From contig CAYZCW010000010.1 of assembly GCA_964477035.1 (NCBI GenBank), positions 1-64,000 of the forward strand: a stretch of 64,000 nucleotides of DNA, given 5' to 3'. The notes beneath the pieces are model-generated. The model was not told where the DNA came from and did no database searches. It worked only from the letters and a program-made list of their open reading frames with translations. This document shows, one piece after another, positions 1-8,175 of this stretch. The translations under genes were made by a program, and so were the position numbers. Position 1 is the stretch's first letter. The number at the start of each line of letters is the position of its first letter. This stretch comes from SLSG01 sp964477035 (GTDB lineage: Bacteria > Bacteroidota > Bacteroidia > Bacteroidales > UBA7960).

Positions 1-1
1 A

Positions 2-55
2 CTGGCAGGCCGTATGGCGGGGCTGCTGGACAGGGTCAGCAACAAAACCGGATGA
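2..55 (+). CDS. C-terminal tail of an unidentified protein (partial)
   Basis: An open frame enters from the left edge and ends at TGA 53-55, giving only 17 residues (LAGRMAGLLDRVSNKTG). It is convergent with the permease gene that ends at 105, with about 50 bases between them, which is normal spacing here. The piece is too short to identify, and it could be a chance open frame. Confidence 0.3.
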   Translation: MAGRMAGLLDRVSNKTG

Positions 56-104
56 GAAAGTCCGGAAGTTTTAACAGGTTCCGCCAGCGTCCGGGACCAA
101 CTGT

Positions 105-1925
105 TTAAAAAGGAAAATACACGGGGATCAGGAAGGTTGCCAACAGCCAGAATATCAAGTTCAATGGGGCTCCGACCCTGAAGAAATCAAAAAACCTGTA
201 CCCCCCTACCCCGTAAATCATCGTATTGGTCTGATAGCCGACAGGGGTCAGGAAGCTGGAAGATGCCGCAAAGGTAATCGCCATCAGGAACGGCCTCGGA
301 TCCACTTCCATGGCGATGGCTGCAGCAATGGCAATGGGGGCCAGGAGCACAGCACTTGCATTGTTGCTCATGGTCTCTGTCAACAGGGAGGTCACCAGGT
401 ATAATACCGACACAATCGCAATGGGTCCGATGGAGCCGACAATATCAATCAAAAATCCGCTGATCAGCCTTGCAGCCCCGCTGGCCTCCAGACCAACCCC
501 CATGCCAATCGCTCCGGCAAGCAGGAAAATAACCTTCCAGTCAATGGCGGTATACGCTTCCTCCATTGTAATGCACCGGGTCACCACAAGGAACATGCTC
601 CCCATAATGGCTGCGACCATGATGGGAAGAATCTCCAGGGATGCCAGCAGAATAATACCAGCTAAGGTAAGAACCACGGTCAGCATCTTATCCTTTCTGT
701 AATTGGGGAGATTGACTTCGGAAACGATCAGAAAGGTATTTCGGCCCCTCAACTCCAACTGCCTAAGGTAAGGCAGTTTCTCCGTCTCCACTTCAATCAG
801 CAGGGTGTCACCCGATCGAAGAACGGTGTTGGCGACTTTTTCCCGCATCAATTCTCCGCGGTGCCGGATGGCAAGCACCGTGGCCCCGAAGCGCTGACGG
901 AAACCAATCTGCTTTACGGTTTTTCCTTCAAAGATGCTGTTGGTTGCAATGACGGCTTCGACCAGGATCATTTTGCCAGACAGCTCCAAAACCGGCCCTT
1001 CCTCAAGATCGGACCGGAACTTCAGATCGCTTTTCAGAGCGATCCCCTGCCGTTCTTTGAGGGTTTTTATTTTTTCGACATTGCACCGGACCTTGAGAAT
1101 GTCTCCTTCTTCCAGCACCAGGTCCTCTGCAGGGTTGATAAAATATTGCCCCCCCTTGTTTACCTCCAGGATATCGATCTCCAGTTGCTTGACCAGGGGC
1201 GAATTCCTGATGGATTTACCCACTGAAGGGGCCGTTTTCAGCAACACGATCTCGGTAAGGTAGTCGCCCATGCCGAATTTCTGGATGAGGCCGTCTCTCA
1301 TGCTTCTTTGAGGGATCAGGTGAATGCCAAACAGCAGCATATAGGCCAGGCCCGCCCCGAAAAAGATCAGCCCCATGCGTGTCATCTCAAACATGGAAAA
1401 CGGGGCAAGGCCATTGTCAGCAGCAATGCTGCTGACCAGGATATTTGTGGAGGTCCCGATCAGGGTACATACGCCCCCGAACATGGAGGCAAAGGATAAT
1501 GGAATCAGCATTTTGGACACGCTGAGATTGGACTTGGCGGCAGCCCCCACCAGAATGGGGATGAATATGGCCACGACCGGGGTGTTATTGATGAAGGCGG
1601 AAATAGCCCCTACAACGACCATGGTTGCCGTTATCCCGACCCAGAAGTTAAATTTAAAGAGCCTGGCCATCTGGTTGCCAAGCGCGACCACCGCACCGGA
1701 TTTAAACAAGGCGGCGCTCAGGATAAACATCGCCGCCACAGTGATGGTCGCTGAATTGCTGAAACCGGAAACCCCTTGCTCTGGGGTGATGACCCCTGTA
1801 ACCACAAGGATGGACATGGCAATTATTGCCACCACGTCGACAGGAAAGCGCTCCGTGGCAAATAATACCACCGCACCTGCCAACACAGCGAGCATGATAC
1901 CAATCTCCAGGGTCATGACCAACAA
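105..1925 (-). CDS. SLC13/DASS-family permease with two TrkA-C domains
   Basis: Inner-membrane permease of the divalent anion/sodium symporter superfamily. The 606-residue protein has two hydrophobic halves (about residues 1-205 and 395-606). Each half carries the re-entrant motif typical of the family: NNTP near residue 113 and SNNAS near 525. Between them lie two soluble segments that look like TrkA-C (RCK-C) domains, about 218-285 and 310-385. Proteins of this layout are usually annotated as sulfate, citrate or dicarboxylate carriers, so the substrate cannot be read from sequence. ATG at 1925 and ATG at 1916 (MTLEIG) are both possible starts. It is probably monocistronic, because the next minus-strand gene begins 65 bases upstream after its own stop. 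Confidence 0.88.
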   Translation of the reverse strand: MLVMTLEIGIMLAVLAGAVVLFATERFPVDVVAIIAMSILVVTGVITPEQGVSGFSNSATITVAAMFILSAALFKSGAVVALGNQMARLFKFNFWVGITATMVVVGAISAFINNTPVVAIFIPILVGAAAKSNLSVSKMLIPLSFASMFGGVCTLIGTSTNILVSSIAADNGLAPFSMFEMTRMGLIFFGAGLAYMLLFGIHLIPQRSMRDGLIQKFGMGDYLTEIVLLKTAPSVGKSIRNSPLVKQLEIDILEVNKGGQYFINPAEDLVLEEGDILKVRCNVEKIKTLKERQGIALKSDLKFRSDLEEGPVLELSGKMILVEAVIATNSIFEGKTVKQIGFRQRFGATVLAIRHRGELMREKVANTVLRSGDTLLIEVETEKLPYLRQLELRGRNTFLIVSEVNLPNYRKDKMLTVVLTLAGIILLASLEILPIMVAAIMGSMFLVVTRCITMEEAYTAIDWKVIFLLAGAIGMGVGLEASGAARLISGFLIDIVGSIGPIAIVSVLYLVTSLLTETMSNNASAVLLAPIAIAAAIAMEVDPRPFLMAITFAASSSFLTPVGYQTNTMIYGVGGYRFFDFFRVGAPLNLIFWLLATFLIPVYFPF

Positions 1926-1990
1926 CCGGGTTTTGGGTTACAACCCATAAAAATACGGCAAAAGAGGGAATAAACAAGAAAGGGGCTAAC

Positions 1991-2383
1991 TTAACGCGCC
2001 TCCATCTGAATATGGTGGAGGTAGAAGGTATCGGAGACCTTCTTTAATAAAAAGTAGGTCCGGAAGGTGCCGCCTTCGGTCGTTTTCAGGGAGCCGATCA
2101 CAAAAATGGATCCGTCCCGGGCAGGCCCCTGGCGGTCGACCGAAAAAGAGGCGGGGGTGTTTTTGGAAAAGAAATCCCTCAGGATGATTTCTCCCTGCGA
2201 ACGGCTGAAAGTGCCTTCGCTGTCGGGCAGGTAAAGGTCCACGTTCTGTCCGAAATGCCTGGACAGGCCCCTGGCACTCCCTTGTTCAAGGGCCCGGGTG
2301 ACCTCGGTGGTCAGCTCCCCGGTCGGCTGAACCAGTCCGAGGGAGAAAGTTCCCAATAAAAGGACCCATAAAAAACGGACCAT
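1991..2383 (-). CDS. DUF4783 family secreted protein
   Basis: A 130-residue protein from the ATG at 2383 (MVRFLWVLLLGTF), which gives a clean signal peptide. An ATG at 2395 would add four residues. The mature part contains the pattern FGQNVDLYLPDSEGTFSRSQGEIILRD-like, with FF after it, which resembles the DUF4783 family of small Bacteroidetes proteins with an NTF2/LumazineBD-like fold. The function is unknown. In this phylum the family is often found next to rlmH or nadC, and here it is divergent from rlmH. The longer in-frame extension up to 2485 would bury the signal peptide and run through the shared promoter region, so it was rejected. Confidence 0.75.
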   Translation of the reverse strand: MVRFLWVLLLGTFSLGLVQPTGELTTEVTRALEQGSARGLSRHFGQNVDLYLPDSEGTFSRSQGEIILRDFFSKNTPASFSVDRQGPARDGSIFVIGSLKTTEGGTFRTYFLLKKVSDTFYLHHIQMEAR

Positions 2384-2441
2384 TTCCCAATGCATTAACC
2401 AGATGCGAGGATCAAAAATCAAACCAAAACCGACCCTAAGC

Positions 2442-2463
2442 CAAAAATATTCAATTATTTTTG
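2442..2463. promoter_or_regulatory. back-to-back Bacteroidetes -7 boxes for DUF4783 gene and rlmH
   Basis: The sequence TATTTTTG (TAnnTTTG) occurs on the minus strand at 2449-2442 and again on the plus strand at 2456-2463, six bases apart. The minus box has TTTT 19 bases upstream; the plus box has no good -33 element. They sit 39-60 bases before one gene (or its alternative start) and 25 before the other. Confidence 0.5.
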
Positions 2464-2487
2464 AAAATAAAAACGAAGCCGCCAACC

Positions 2488-2961
2488 ATGAACATCACCC
2501 TACTGTGCATGGGGCAAACCGAAGCCCCCTACCTGAAAGAGGGCCTGTCGCTCTACAGCAGCCGCATCCGGCACTACCTGCCCTTCGAACTGAAGGAGCC
2601 GGCCGCCCCCAGGAAGTGGTCCGGCCTGAAACCGGAGGCGGTCCGGGAACTGGAGGGGGCCTTGCTGCTGAAGCATATGGAGGGCGCCGACGTGAAGGTC
2701 CTGCTCGACGAACACGGCAAACAATATGACTCCGTGGGGTTTTCCCGTTTCATCCAGCAGCAGATGAACCGCTCCACGCGCAACCTGGTGTTCGTGGTGG
2801 GCGGGGCCTGGGGCTTCTCCGACCCCGTCAGGGAGGCGGCCGGTTACCAGATCTCCCTCTCCAGGATGACCTTTTCCCACCAGATGGTCAGGCTGTTTTT
2901 CCTGGAACAATTGTACAGGGCCCTGACCCTGTGGAGGGGAGAGTCCTACCACAACGGCTAG
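2488..2961 (+). CDS. rlmH: 23S rRNA (pseudouridine1915-N3)-methyltransferase RlmH
   Basis: SPOUT-class methyltransferase that methylates pseudouridine 1915 in helix 69 of 23S rRNA on the assembled ribosome. Starting at the ATG at 2488 (MNITLLCMG) the protein is 157 residues, the standard length of the family. The SAM-binding knot is visible as FVVGGAWGFSDPVREAA (about residues 100-116). It is followed by SLSRMTFSHQMVRLFFLEQLYRA and the C-terminal GESYH motif that reaches the active site. A more upstream ATG (2461) lies inside the predicted promoter. The gene ends three bases before the convergent stop of the thioredoxin reductase fusion. Confidence 0.97.
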   Translation: MNITLLCMGQTEAPYLKEGLSLYSSRIRHYLPFELKEPAAPRKWSGLKPEAVRELEGALLLKHMEGADVKVLLDEHGKQYDSVGFSRFIQQQMNRSTRNLVFVVGGAWGFSDPVREAAGYQISLSRMTFSHQMVRLFFLEQLYRALTLWRGESYHNG

Positions 2962-2964
2962 CCC

Positions 2965-4233
2965 CTAGTCCAGTTCCCTGGCCACCGCGATGGATGCGAT
3001 CGTGCCGTCGGCCACGGCCGTGGTGATCTGCCGGACCTTTTTGCTGGTCACATCCCCTACGGCGAAGACATCCGGCAGGCTGGTGCGCATCTCATCATCT
3101 GTCTTGATATAGCCCCAGGCATCCTTATCCAGGGGGTCGGTGACCAGGTCCAGGTTGGGCTTCATGCCCACAAACACAAACACCCCGTCGGTGAGCAATT
3201 GTTTGACTTCCCCCGTGCGGAGGTCCTCCACCGCCACACGCACGCGGTCCCCTTCCCTGTAAAACCCCCTTGGCTCGTGTTCAAAAAGGATGTGGATCTT
3301 CGGATCGGCAAAGGCCTTGTCGCAGGCCGTTTTGTTGGCCGTCAGCTGCGGCAGCTGCTGCACCATGGTGATTCGTGAGGCGAACTTGGAGATGAATTCG
3401 GACTCTTCCACGGCGGTGTTGCCCCCCCCGATGATGACCACCTCCTTGTCGTGATAATACTTGGCGTCGCAGGTGGCACAGTAGGAGATTCCCTTGCCGT
3501 AGAGTTCGCGTTCTCCCTCCACGTTCAGGAAACGCGGGGAGGCCCCCGTGGCAAGAATCAGTTTTTTGGCGCGAATGGTTTCAAAACCGTCTACCAGGAC
3601 TTCCTTATTCTTCAGATCCACCCGGCTGATCTCCACGGCCACCTTCATCCGGGCACCTGCCTTCCTGGCCTGCTCCGACATGAAATGGGCCAGCATAAAA
3701 CCTGGCTGGGGCTCCACAAAACCCGGATAATTGCTCACCTGATGGGTGGTGGATACCTGCCCGCCGGGCAGCATCGGATCCACCAGCAGGGTGTCGACCT
3801 TGGCCTGGGCCAGGTAAATGGCGGCAGCCAGGCCGCCCGGACCCGCCCCGAGGATGAGCGCCTCCGTATCGGTCACCACCGGCCTGATCCGGGCCCTGAT
3901 GGCGGCCACCCTGTCGGCCGGCAGCATGCCGTCCAGGTTTCGCATGATGTCTGAGCGGCGGATGCCTCCACTGAGTGTCGCTCCCACCTGCCGGCCATCC
4001 TGGAAGAACAACAGGGTGGGAGAAGATTTTACCCCAAGCTTTTCAGCCAGTTCCCGGTTTCCCTGCCGAAACATTTTCACAAAACGGATGTCCTCACCAT
4101 ACAAACCGGCAAGGGATTCAAATTTCGGGGCAAGGGCCTCACAGGGGGGGCATTCGGTGGAATAAAAATCGAGAACAAGGTTCTTGTGTTGTCGCAGTTC
4201 CTGCTCAAACTGATCCTGGGAAATTTCCATCAT
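2965..4233 (-). CDS. thioredoxin-thioredoxin reductase-like fusion (FAD disulfide oxidoreductase)
   Basis: A 422-residue fusion. Residues 1-105 form a thioredoxin fold with CPPC (C28, C31) in place of CGPC and the cis-proline P72. Residues about 122-420 form a low-molecular-weight thioredoxin reductase: FAD motif ILGAGPGGLAAA (from about 127), redox pair CATC (C252, C255), NAD(P) motif GGGNTAVEES (from about 270) and the C-terminal VFAVGDV motif. The expected role is electron transfer from the flavin through CATC to the fused thioredoxin in the cytoplasm. The HRR segment that binds the NADPH 2'-phosphate in classical reductases is replaced by VQQ, so the electron donor is uncertain. The start MMEISQDQF fits the thioredoxin domain; an in-frame extension to 4452 runs into accC and was rejected. 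Confidence 0.9.
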   Translation of the reverse strand: MMEISQDQFEQELRQHKNLVLDFYSTECPPCEALAPKFESLAGLYGEDIRFVKMFRQGNRELAEKLGVKSSPTLLFFQDGRQVGATLSGGIRRSDIMRNLDGMLPADRVAAIRARIRPVVTDTEALILGAGPGGLAAAIYLAQAKVDTLLVDPMLPGGQVSTTHQVSNYPGFVEPQPGFMLAHFMSEQARKAGARMKVAVEISRVDLKNKEVLVDGFETIRAKKLILATGASPRFLNVEGERELYGKGISYCATCDAKYYHDKEVVIIGGGNTAVEESEFISKFASRITMVQQLPQLTANKTACDKAFADPKIHILFEHEPRGFYREGDRVRVAVEDLRTGEVKQLLTDGVFVFVGMKPNLDLVTDPLDKDAWGYIKTDDEMRTSLPDVFAVGDVTSKKVRQITTAVADGTIASIAVARELD

Positions 4234-4250
4234 GGCATAAAATATTTGAA

Positions 4251-4258
4251 CAAATGTA
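4251..4258 (-). promoter_or_regulatory. -7 box of the thioredoxin reductase fusion
   Basis: On the minus strand the perfect box TACATTTG lies 17 bases before the start codon, which predicts a very short leader. No convincing TTTG is seen about 19 bases upstream. Nothing comparable was found for the divergent accC gene in the rest of the 166-base gap (4234-4399). Confidence 0.4.
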
Positions 4259-4399
4259 TTAACTTGGTTGTATGTATATACTTGAATGGCTGCCTTAATC
4301 AAATCCCTTGCCAAAGCAAATGTAATGACAAATTGGCAAGTCCGGACGGCAGCCTTGCCCGGCAAAGGCACCCCCGGGTGTAACCAACCCTGTCCGACC

Positions 4400-5905
4400 A
4401 TGATCAAAAAAGTCCTGATAGCCAACCGTGGAGAGATCGCCGTGCGGATCATCCGGTCTCTTCGTGAGATGGGTATTGAAACCGTGGCGGTCTATTCCGA
4501 TGCCGACCGCAAGGCCATGCACGTGTTGTATGCTGATGAGGCCTATCGCATCGGGCCCCCGCCATCTGCCGAATCCTACCTCAACCTGGAGGCCATCCTC
4601 CGGGTGGCCCGGGAGAGCGGGGCCCAGGCAATCCACCCCGGCTATGGTTTTTTGTCAGAAAATGCCGAATTCTCCCGGCGCTGTGCCGCCGAAGGACTGC
4701 AGTTTATCGGGCCGTCCCCATTTGCCATCGCCAAAATGGGGGACAAGATTACCGCCCGGCAGACCATGATGGAGGCCGGGGTGCCGGTCGTTCCCGGAAC
4801 ACCCGGACAAATCGGCAGTGAAGCGGAAGCCATGCAGGTGATCCGTGACATCGGCCTGCCGGTGATGATCAAGGCTTCGGCCGGCGGGGGCGGCAAGGGC
4901 ATGAGGCTGGTCAGGAAGGAGGAAGCGATACGCAGCGCGCTGAGGGCGGCCCGTTCCGAAGCAAGGGCCGCATTTGGCGATGACTCGGTATTCATCGAAA
5001 AATACATCGAGTCACCACACCACATCGAGTACCAGATACTGGCCGACCGGCACGGCAACGTGATCCATCTTTTTGAAAGGGAATGCTCTGTGCAGCGGCG
5101 GCACCAGAAGATCGTGGAGGAAACCCCCTCCCCCATCCTCACACCGGAAAAGCGGCAGGAGATGGGCAAGCATGCCGTGGCCGCCGCCCGGGCCGTCGAC
5201 TATGAGGGAGCGGGAACCATTGAGTTCATCGTGGACAAGGACCTCAACTACTACTTTCTGGAAATGAACACCCGCCTCCAGGTCGAGCACCCCATCACCG
5301 AAAGGGTCCTGGGTGTCGACCTGGTCAAGGAACAGATCCATATTGCCAACGGGCTGCCGCTCCGCCTGACCCAGGAATCGCTGCGGCAGGACGGCCATGC
5401 CATTGAATGCAGGGTGTATGCGGAAGATCCTGACAACCAGTTCATGCCGGCACCCGGGCGGGTGAGCCACATCGCCATCCCTTACGGCGTGGGCGTGCGC
5501 GTGGACGGATCCATCTATGAAGGGTCCGAGATCCCGATCCATTACGATCCCCTGATCGCCAAACTCATTGTCTGGGGAAGAGACCGGCAGGAGGCCATCG
5601 AAAGAACCCGCCGGGCTCTTCAGGAATTCAAGATCACGGGGGTGAAGAACAACCTCCGTTTCCTGGAACGCATCATGCAGGCCCGGCCCTTCACCGCGGG
5701 CGATTACACGACCCATTTCATCGAACAGAACCTGGATTTCCTGATGGGCGAAGATCCGTGCAACAACGACTGCGAGGACATGGTCATCATTGCCGCCTTC
5801 CTGGAATACCTTCAGAAGATGGAGAGAGCCAGTCCCCGGGAAATGACCGCCCTGAAAAACAACTGGAAGGACTACAGCCGGGTCAGAAGCGTACTGAAAC
5901 TTTAA
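4400..5905 (+). CDS. accC: biotin carboxylase subunit of acyl-CoA carboxylase
   Basis: Carboxylates the biotin of the carrier protein encoded next door, using ATP and bicarbonate. The protein is 501 residues from the ATG at 4400 (MIKKVLIANRGEIAVR). It has the N-terminal preATP-grasp domain, the ATP-grasp glycine loop KASAGGGGKGMRLV (about 158-171), the catalytic EMNTRLQVEHPITE region (about 288-301) and the biotin-carboxylase C-terminal domain to about 445. A 50-residue helical tail follows, as in propionyl/acyl-CoA carboxylase alpha chains that lack a fused BCCP domain. It is first of three genes; the BCCP gene follows after 10 bases. Upstream in-frame ATGs do not fit the family start. Confidence 0.93.
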   Translation: MIKKVLIANRGEIAVRIIRSLREMGIETVAVYSDADRKAMHVLYADEAYRIGPPPSAESYLNLEAILRVARESGAQAIHPGYGFLSENAEFSRRCAAEGLQFIGPSPFAIAKMGDKITARQTMMEAGVPVVPGTPGQIGSEAEAMQVIRDIGLPVMIKASAGGGGKGMRLVRKEEAIRSALRAARSEARAAFGDDSVFIEKYIESPHHIEYQILADRHGNVIHLFERECSVQRRHQKIVEETPSPILTPEKRQEMGKHAVAAARAVDYEGAGTIEFIVDKDLNYYFLEMNTRLQVEHPITERVLGVDLVKEQIHIANGLPLRLTQESLRQDGHAIECRVYAEDPDNQFMPAPGRVSHIAIPYGVGVRVDGSIYEGSEIPIHYDPLIAKLIVWGRDRQEAIERTRRALQEFKITGVKNNLRFLERIMQARPFTAGDYTTHFIEQNLDFLMGEDPCNNDCEDMVIIAAFLEYLQKMERASPREMTALKNNWKDYSRVRSVLKL

Positions 5906-5915
5906 TATCCGACGC

Positions 5916-6437
5916 ATGCCATACGAAGTCAGGATCAACCAGCGAACCGCCATCGTGGAGCTGCTCAGCCGCAAACAGGAGCAACTGCTCGTTTTGGTCG
6001 ACGGCAGGGAGTACCGGCTGGATGTGCAACAGGTGGGGGCCGGCAAACTGTCCATCCTCCACAACAACAAAAGTTACAATATCGAACTGATCGAAAGGGA
6101 AGGGCCACGCCGATTCCATGTGAACACCAACACCCGGACGTTCGAAGTGGACATCATCGATGCCGAGGCCAAATACCTGGCCAACCGCCGGAAAGGACAG
6201 GAGGAAGAAGGGGAAAGCATCATCCGGGCGCCCATACCCGGCAAGGTGGTCCGTGTGCTTGTCCGGGAGGGGGACACGGTGGAGGCAGGACAAACGGTTG
6301 TCATCCTCTCTGCCATGAAAATGGAAAGCGAGTTCAAGGCCGGCAGGTCCGGCACGGTCAGAGAGGTGGCCGTTGAGGAAGGCCAGACGGTGGATGCCCG
6401 GCAGTCGCTGGTGGCCATCGATTACCTCCAGGAATAA
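5916..6437 (+). CDS. biotin carboxyl carrier protein of acyl-CoA carboxylase
   Basis: A 173-residue carrier with a C-terminal biotinyl domain (about residues 98-172) holding the biotinylation motif SAMKME, biotin lysine K135. The N-terminal 95 residues form a beta-rich segment like the BT domain that links carboxylase and transferase in propionyl-CoA carboxylases. This supports a holoenzyme of the PCC/acyl-CoA carboxylase type rather than the plain fatty-acid AccB. The gene sits 10 bases after accC and 19 bases before the carboxyltransferase gene, so the three subunits are almost certainly co-transcribed. Confidence 0.92.
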   Translation: MPYEVRINQRTAIVELLSRKQEQLLVLVDGREYRLDVQQVGAGKLSILHNNKSYNIELIEREGPRRFHVNTNTRTFEVDIIDAEAKYLANRRKGQEEEGESIIRAPIPGKVVRVLVREGDTVEAGQTVVILSAMKMESEFKAGRSGTVREVAVEEGQTVDARQSLVAIDYLQE

Positions 6438-6456
6438 CAACCAAAGAGCCAAGCAC

Positions 6457-7992
6457 ATGACACAAGCAGACAAATACAGGGAGCTGGAAGAAAAGCACCG
6501 CCGGGCCGAAGCGGGGGGTGGCCCCGAGAGGATGGCGAAGATTCAGGAGTCGGGCCGGAAAACGGCCAGGGAACGCATTGACCAGCTGCTCGACCCGCAG
6601 ACCTTCGTGGAACTGGATAAATTCGTGGTGCACCGCTCCTCCGACTTCGGCATGGAAAAGCAAAAATACCTGGGAGACGGCATCGTGACAGGCTACGGCA
6701 AGATCGACGGCCGCCTGGTCTATGTTTTTGCGCAGGACTTCAGTGTGTTCGGAGGGTCCCTCAGCCGGGCCAATGCCGACAAGATCGTCAAGGTGCAGGA
6801 CCTGGCCATGAAAATGGGGGCCCCGCTCATCGGGTTGAACGACAGCGGCGGCGCGCGCATACAGGAAGGGGTCGAGAGCCTGGCCGGATACGCCGATATT
6901 TTCTACCGCAACGTACTGGCCTCCGGGGTCGTTCCGCAGATCTCGGCCATCCTGGGCCCCTGTGCCGGGGGTGCCGTTTATTCCCCGGCCCTGACAGATT
7001 TTATCTTCATGACCAAAAAGACCAGCTATATGTTTGTCACGGGACCCGATGTCATCCGGACAGTCACCCACGAAGAGGTCACCAAGGAGGAGCTGGGCGG
7101 GGCCATGACCCACAACGCCCGCAGCGGGGTGGCCCACTTCCGGGCCGAAGACGACGAGCAGGCCATGATGATGATCCGGGAACTGCTTGGCTTTCTTCCT
7201 TCCAACAACATGGAGGATCCGCCGGTCAGGCCCTGCACCGATTCGGCCCACCGGGAAGATGAGCGGCTGCAGGACCTGGTCCCGTCCGACCCCAACAAAC
7301 CCTACGACATCCAGGAGATCATCCACAGCGTGGTGGATGACCACAATTTTTTCGAGGTACAGCCCCATTATGCGCAGAACATCATCACGGGCTTCGGACG
7401 CCTCAATGGCAAGGCGGTCGGTTTCGTCGCCAACCAGCCGGCCATGCTGGCGGGGGTGCTCGACATCGACGCCTCGCTCAAAGCAGCGCGCTTTGTGCGG
7501 TTTTGCGATTCCTTCAACATCCCCCTGGTCACCCTGGCGGACGTGCCGGGCTTCCTTCCCGGCACCGGGCAGGAGTTCGGGGGCATCATCAAGCATGGTG
7601 CCAAACTGATCTATGCCTATGCGGAAGCCACCGTCCCCAAGATCACGCTGATCACCCGCAAGGCTTACGGAGGGGCCTATTGTGTCATGTCGAGCAAGCA
7701 CCTGGGCGGGGACATCAATTACAGTTATCCGGGCGCTGAAATTGCTGTGATGGGGCCTGAGGGGGCCGTCAGCATCCTGTACCGCAACAAACTCAATGAA
7801 AAAGAACGCCAGCAGGCGGTAACGGATTACCGCGAAACATTCTGCACCCCATACAAGGCAGCAGGCCTCGGCTACATAGATGAGGTGATCCGGCCGGCAC
7901 AGACGCGGCTGAAGCTGATCCAGGCCCTGGAGATGACGGAGAACAAACGGGAAAGCAGCCCGCCCAAGAAACACGGGAACATCCCCCTGTAA
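6457..7992 (+). CDS. acyl-CoA carboxylase carboxyltransferase subunit (propionyl-/methylmalonyl-CoA type)
   Basis: A 511-residue carboxyltransferase with both crotonase-like halves, the usual PCC-beta length. Oxyanion-hole glycines are visible in GLNDSGGARIQEGVESL and GPCAGGAVYSPAL of the N-half, and in LADVPGFLPGTGQE and RKAYGGAYCVM of the C-half. It moves CO2 from carboxybiotin to an acyl-CoA, probably propionyl-CoA to give methylmalonyl-CoA. No membrane decarboxylase subunit lies nearby, which argues for a carboxylase and against a sodium-pumping decarboxylase. The start at 6457 (MTQADKYRELEEKH) follows an A/C-rich leader; frames further upstream overlap the BCCP domain. Confidence 0.93.
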   Translation: MTQADKYRELEEKHRRAEAGGGPERMAKIQESGRKTARERIDQLLDPQTFVELDKFVVHRSSDFGMEKQKYLGDGIVTGYGKIDGRLVYVFAQDFSVFGGSLSRANADKIVKVQDLAMKMGAPLIGLNDSGGARIQEGVESLAGYADIFYRNVLASGVVPQISAILGPCAGGAVYSPALTDFIFMTKKTSYMFVTGPDVIRTVTHEEVTKEELGGAMTHNARSGVAHFRAEDDEQAMMMIRELLGFLPSNNMEDPPVRPCTDSAHREDERLQDLVPSDPNKPYDIQEIIHSVVDDHNFFEVQPHYAQNIITGFGRLNGKAVGFVANQPAMLAGVLDIDASLKAARFVRFCDSFNIPLVTLADVPGFLPGTGQEFGGIIKHGAKLIYAYAEATVPKITLITRKAYGGAYCVMSSKHLGGDINYSYPGAEIAVMGPEGAVSILYRNKLNEKERQQAVTDYRETFCTPYKAAGLGYIDEVIRPAQTRLKLIQALEMTENKRESSPPKKHGNIPL

Positions 7993-8047
7993 TCATGGTC
8001 CGGCACGGCGGGTGAATCCTTCCCCGGGCAATTTCTTTATTTCTTGG

Positions 8048-8076
8048 TTTGTATTCCTGATTTTTTATTATTTTTG
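8048..8076 (+). promoter_or_regulatory. promoter of the truncated tRNA
   Basis: TTTG at 8048-8051, 17 bases, then TATTTTTG at 8069-8076, both elements matching the Bacteroidetes consensus. It points to the tRNA fragment about 65 bases downstream, in a stretch (7993-8141) that otherwise holds nothing recognisable. Confidence 0.65.
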
Positions 8077-8141
8077 CTCTCCCCAAAGCAGGGCGGCATC
8101 CTTTTCAGGAACGGCAGGCCGGGGATACGTTCATTGATACC

Positions 8142-8175
8142 GGGGCGTTAGCTCAGTTGGTTCAGAGCGCATGCC
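8142..8175 (+). pseudogene. 5' half of a tRNA gene (possibly tRNA-Val), truncated at the anticodon loop
   Basis: The 34 bases begin with a seven-base acceptor strand (GGGGCGT), then the D-arm core TAGCTCAGTTGG. They end with AGAGCGCATGCC, the 5' side of the anticodon stem, after which tRNA similarity stops abruptly. No anticodon, T-arm or 3' acceptor strand was found in the next 500 bases. A good promoter precedes it, so an intact gene probably once stood here or stands at another locus. The stem CATGC would suit tRNA-Val(GAC), but the identity is a guess because the anticodon is missing. The stop codon and last ten codons of the NUDIX gene on the other strand are antisense to this fragment. 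Confidence 0.7.

Noticed and set aside
6358..7974. Minus-strand open frame of 538 codons opposite the carboxyltransferase gene
   Set aside because: Antisense shadow; the plus strand carries complete family motifs.
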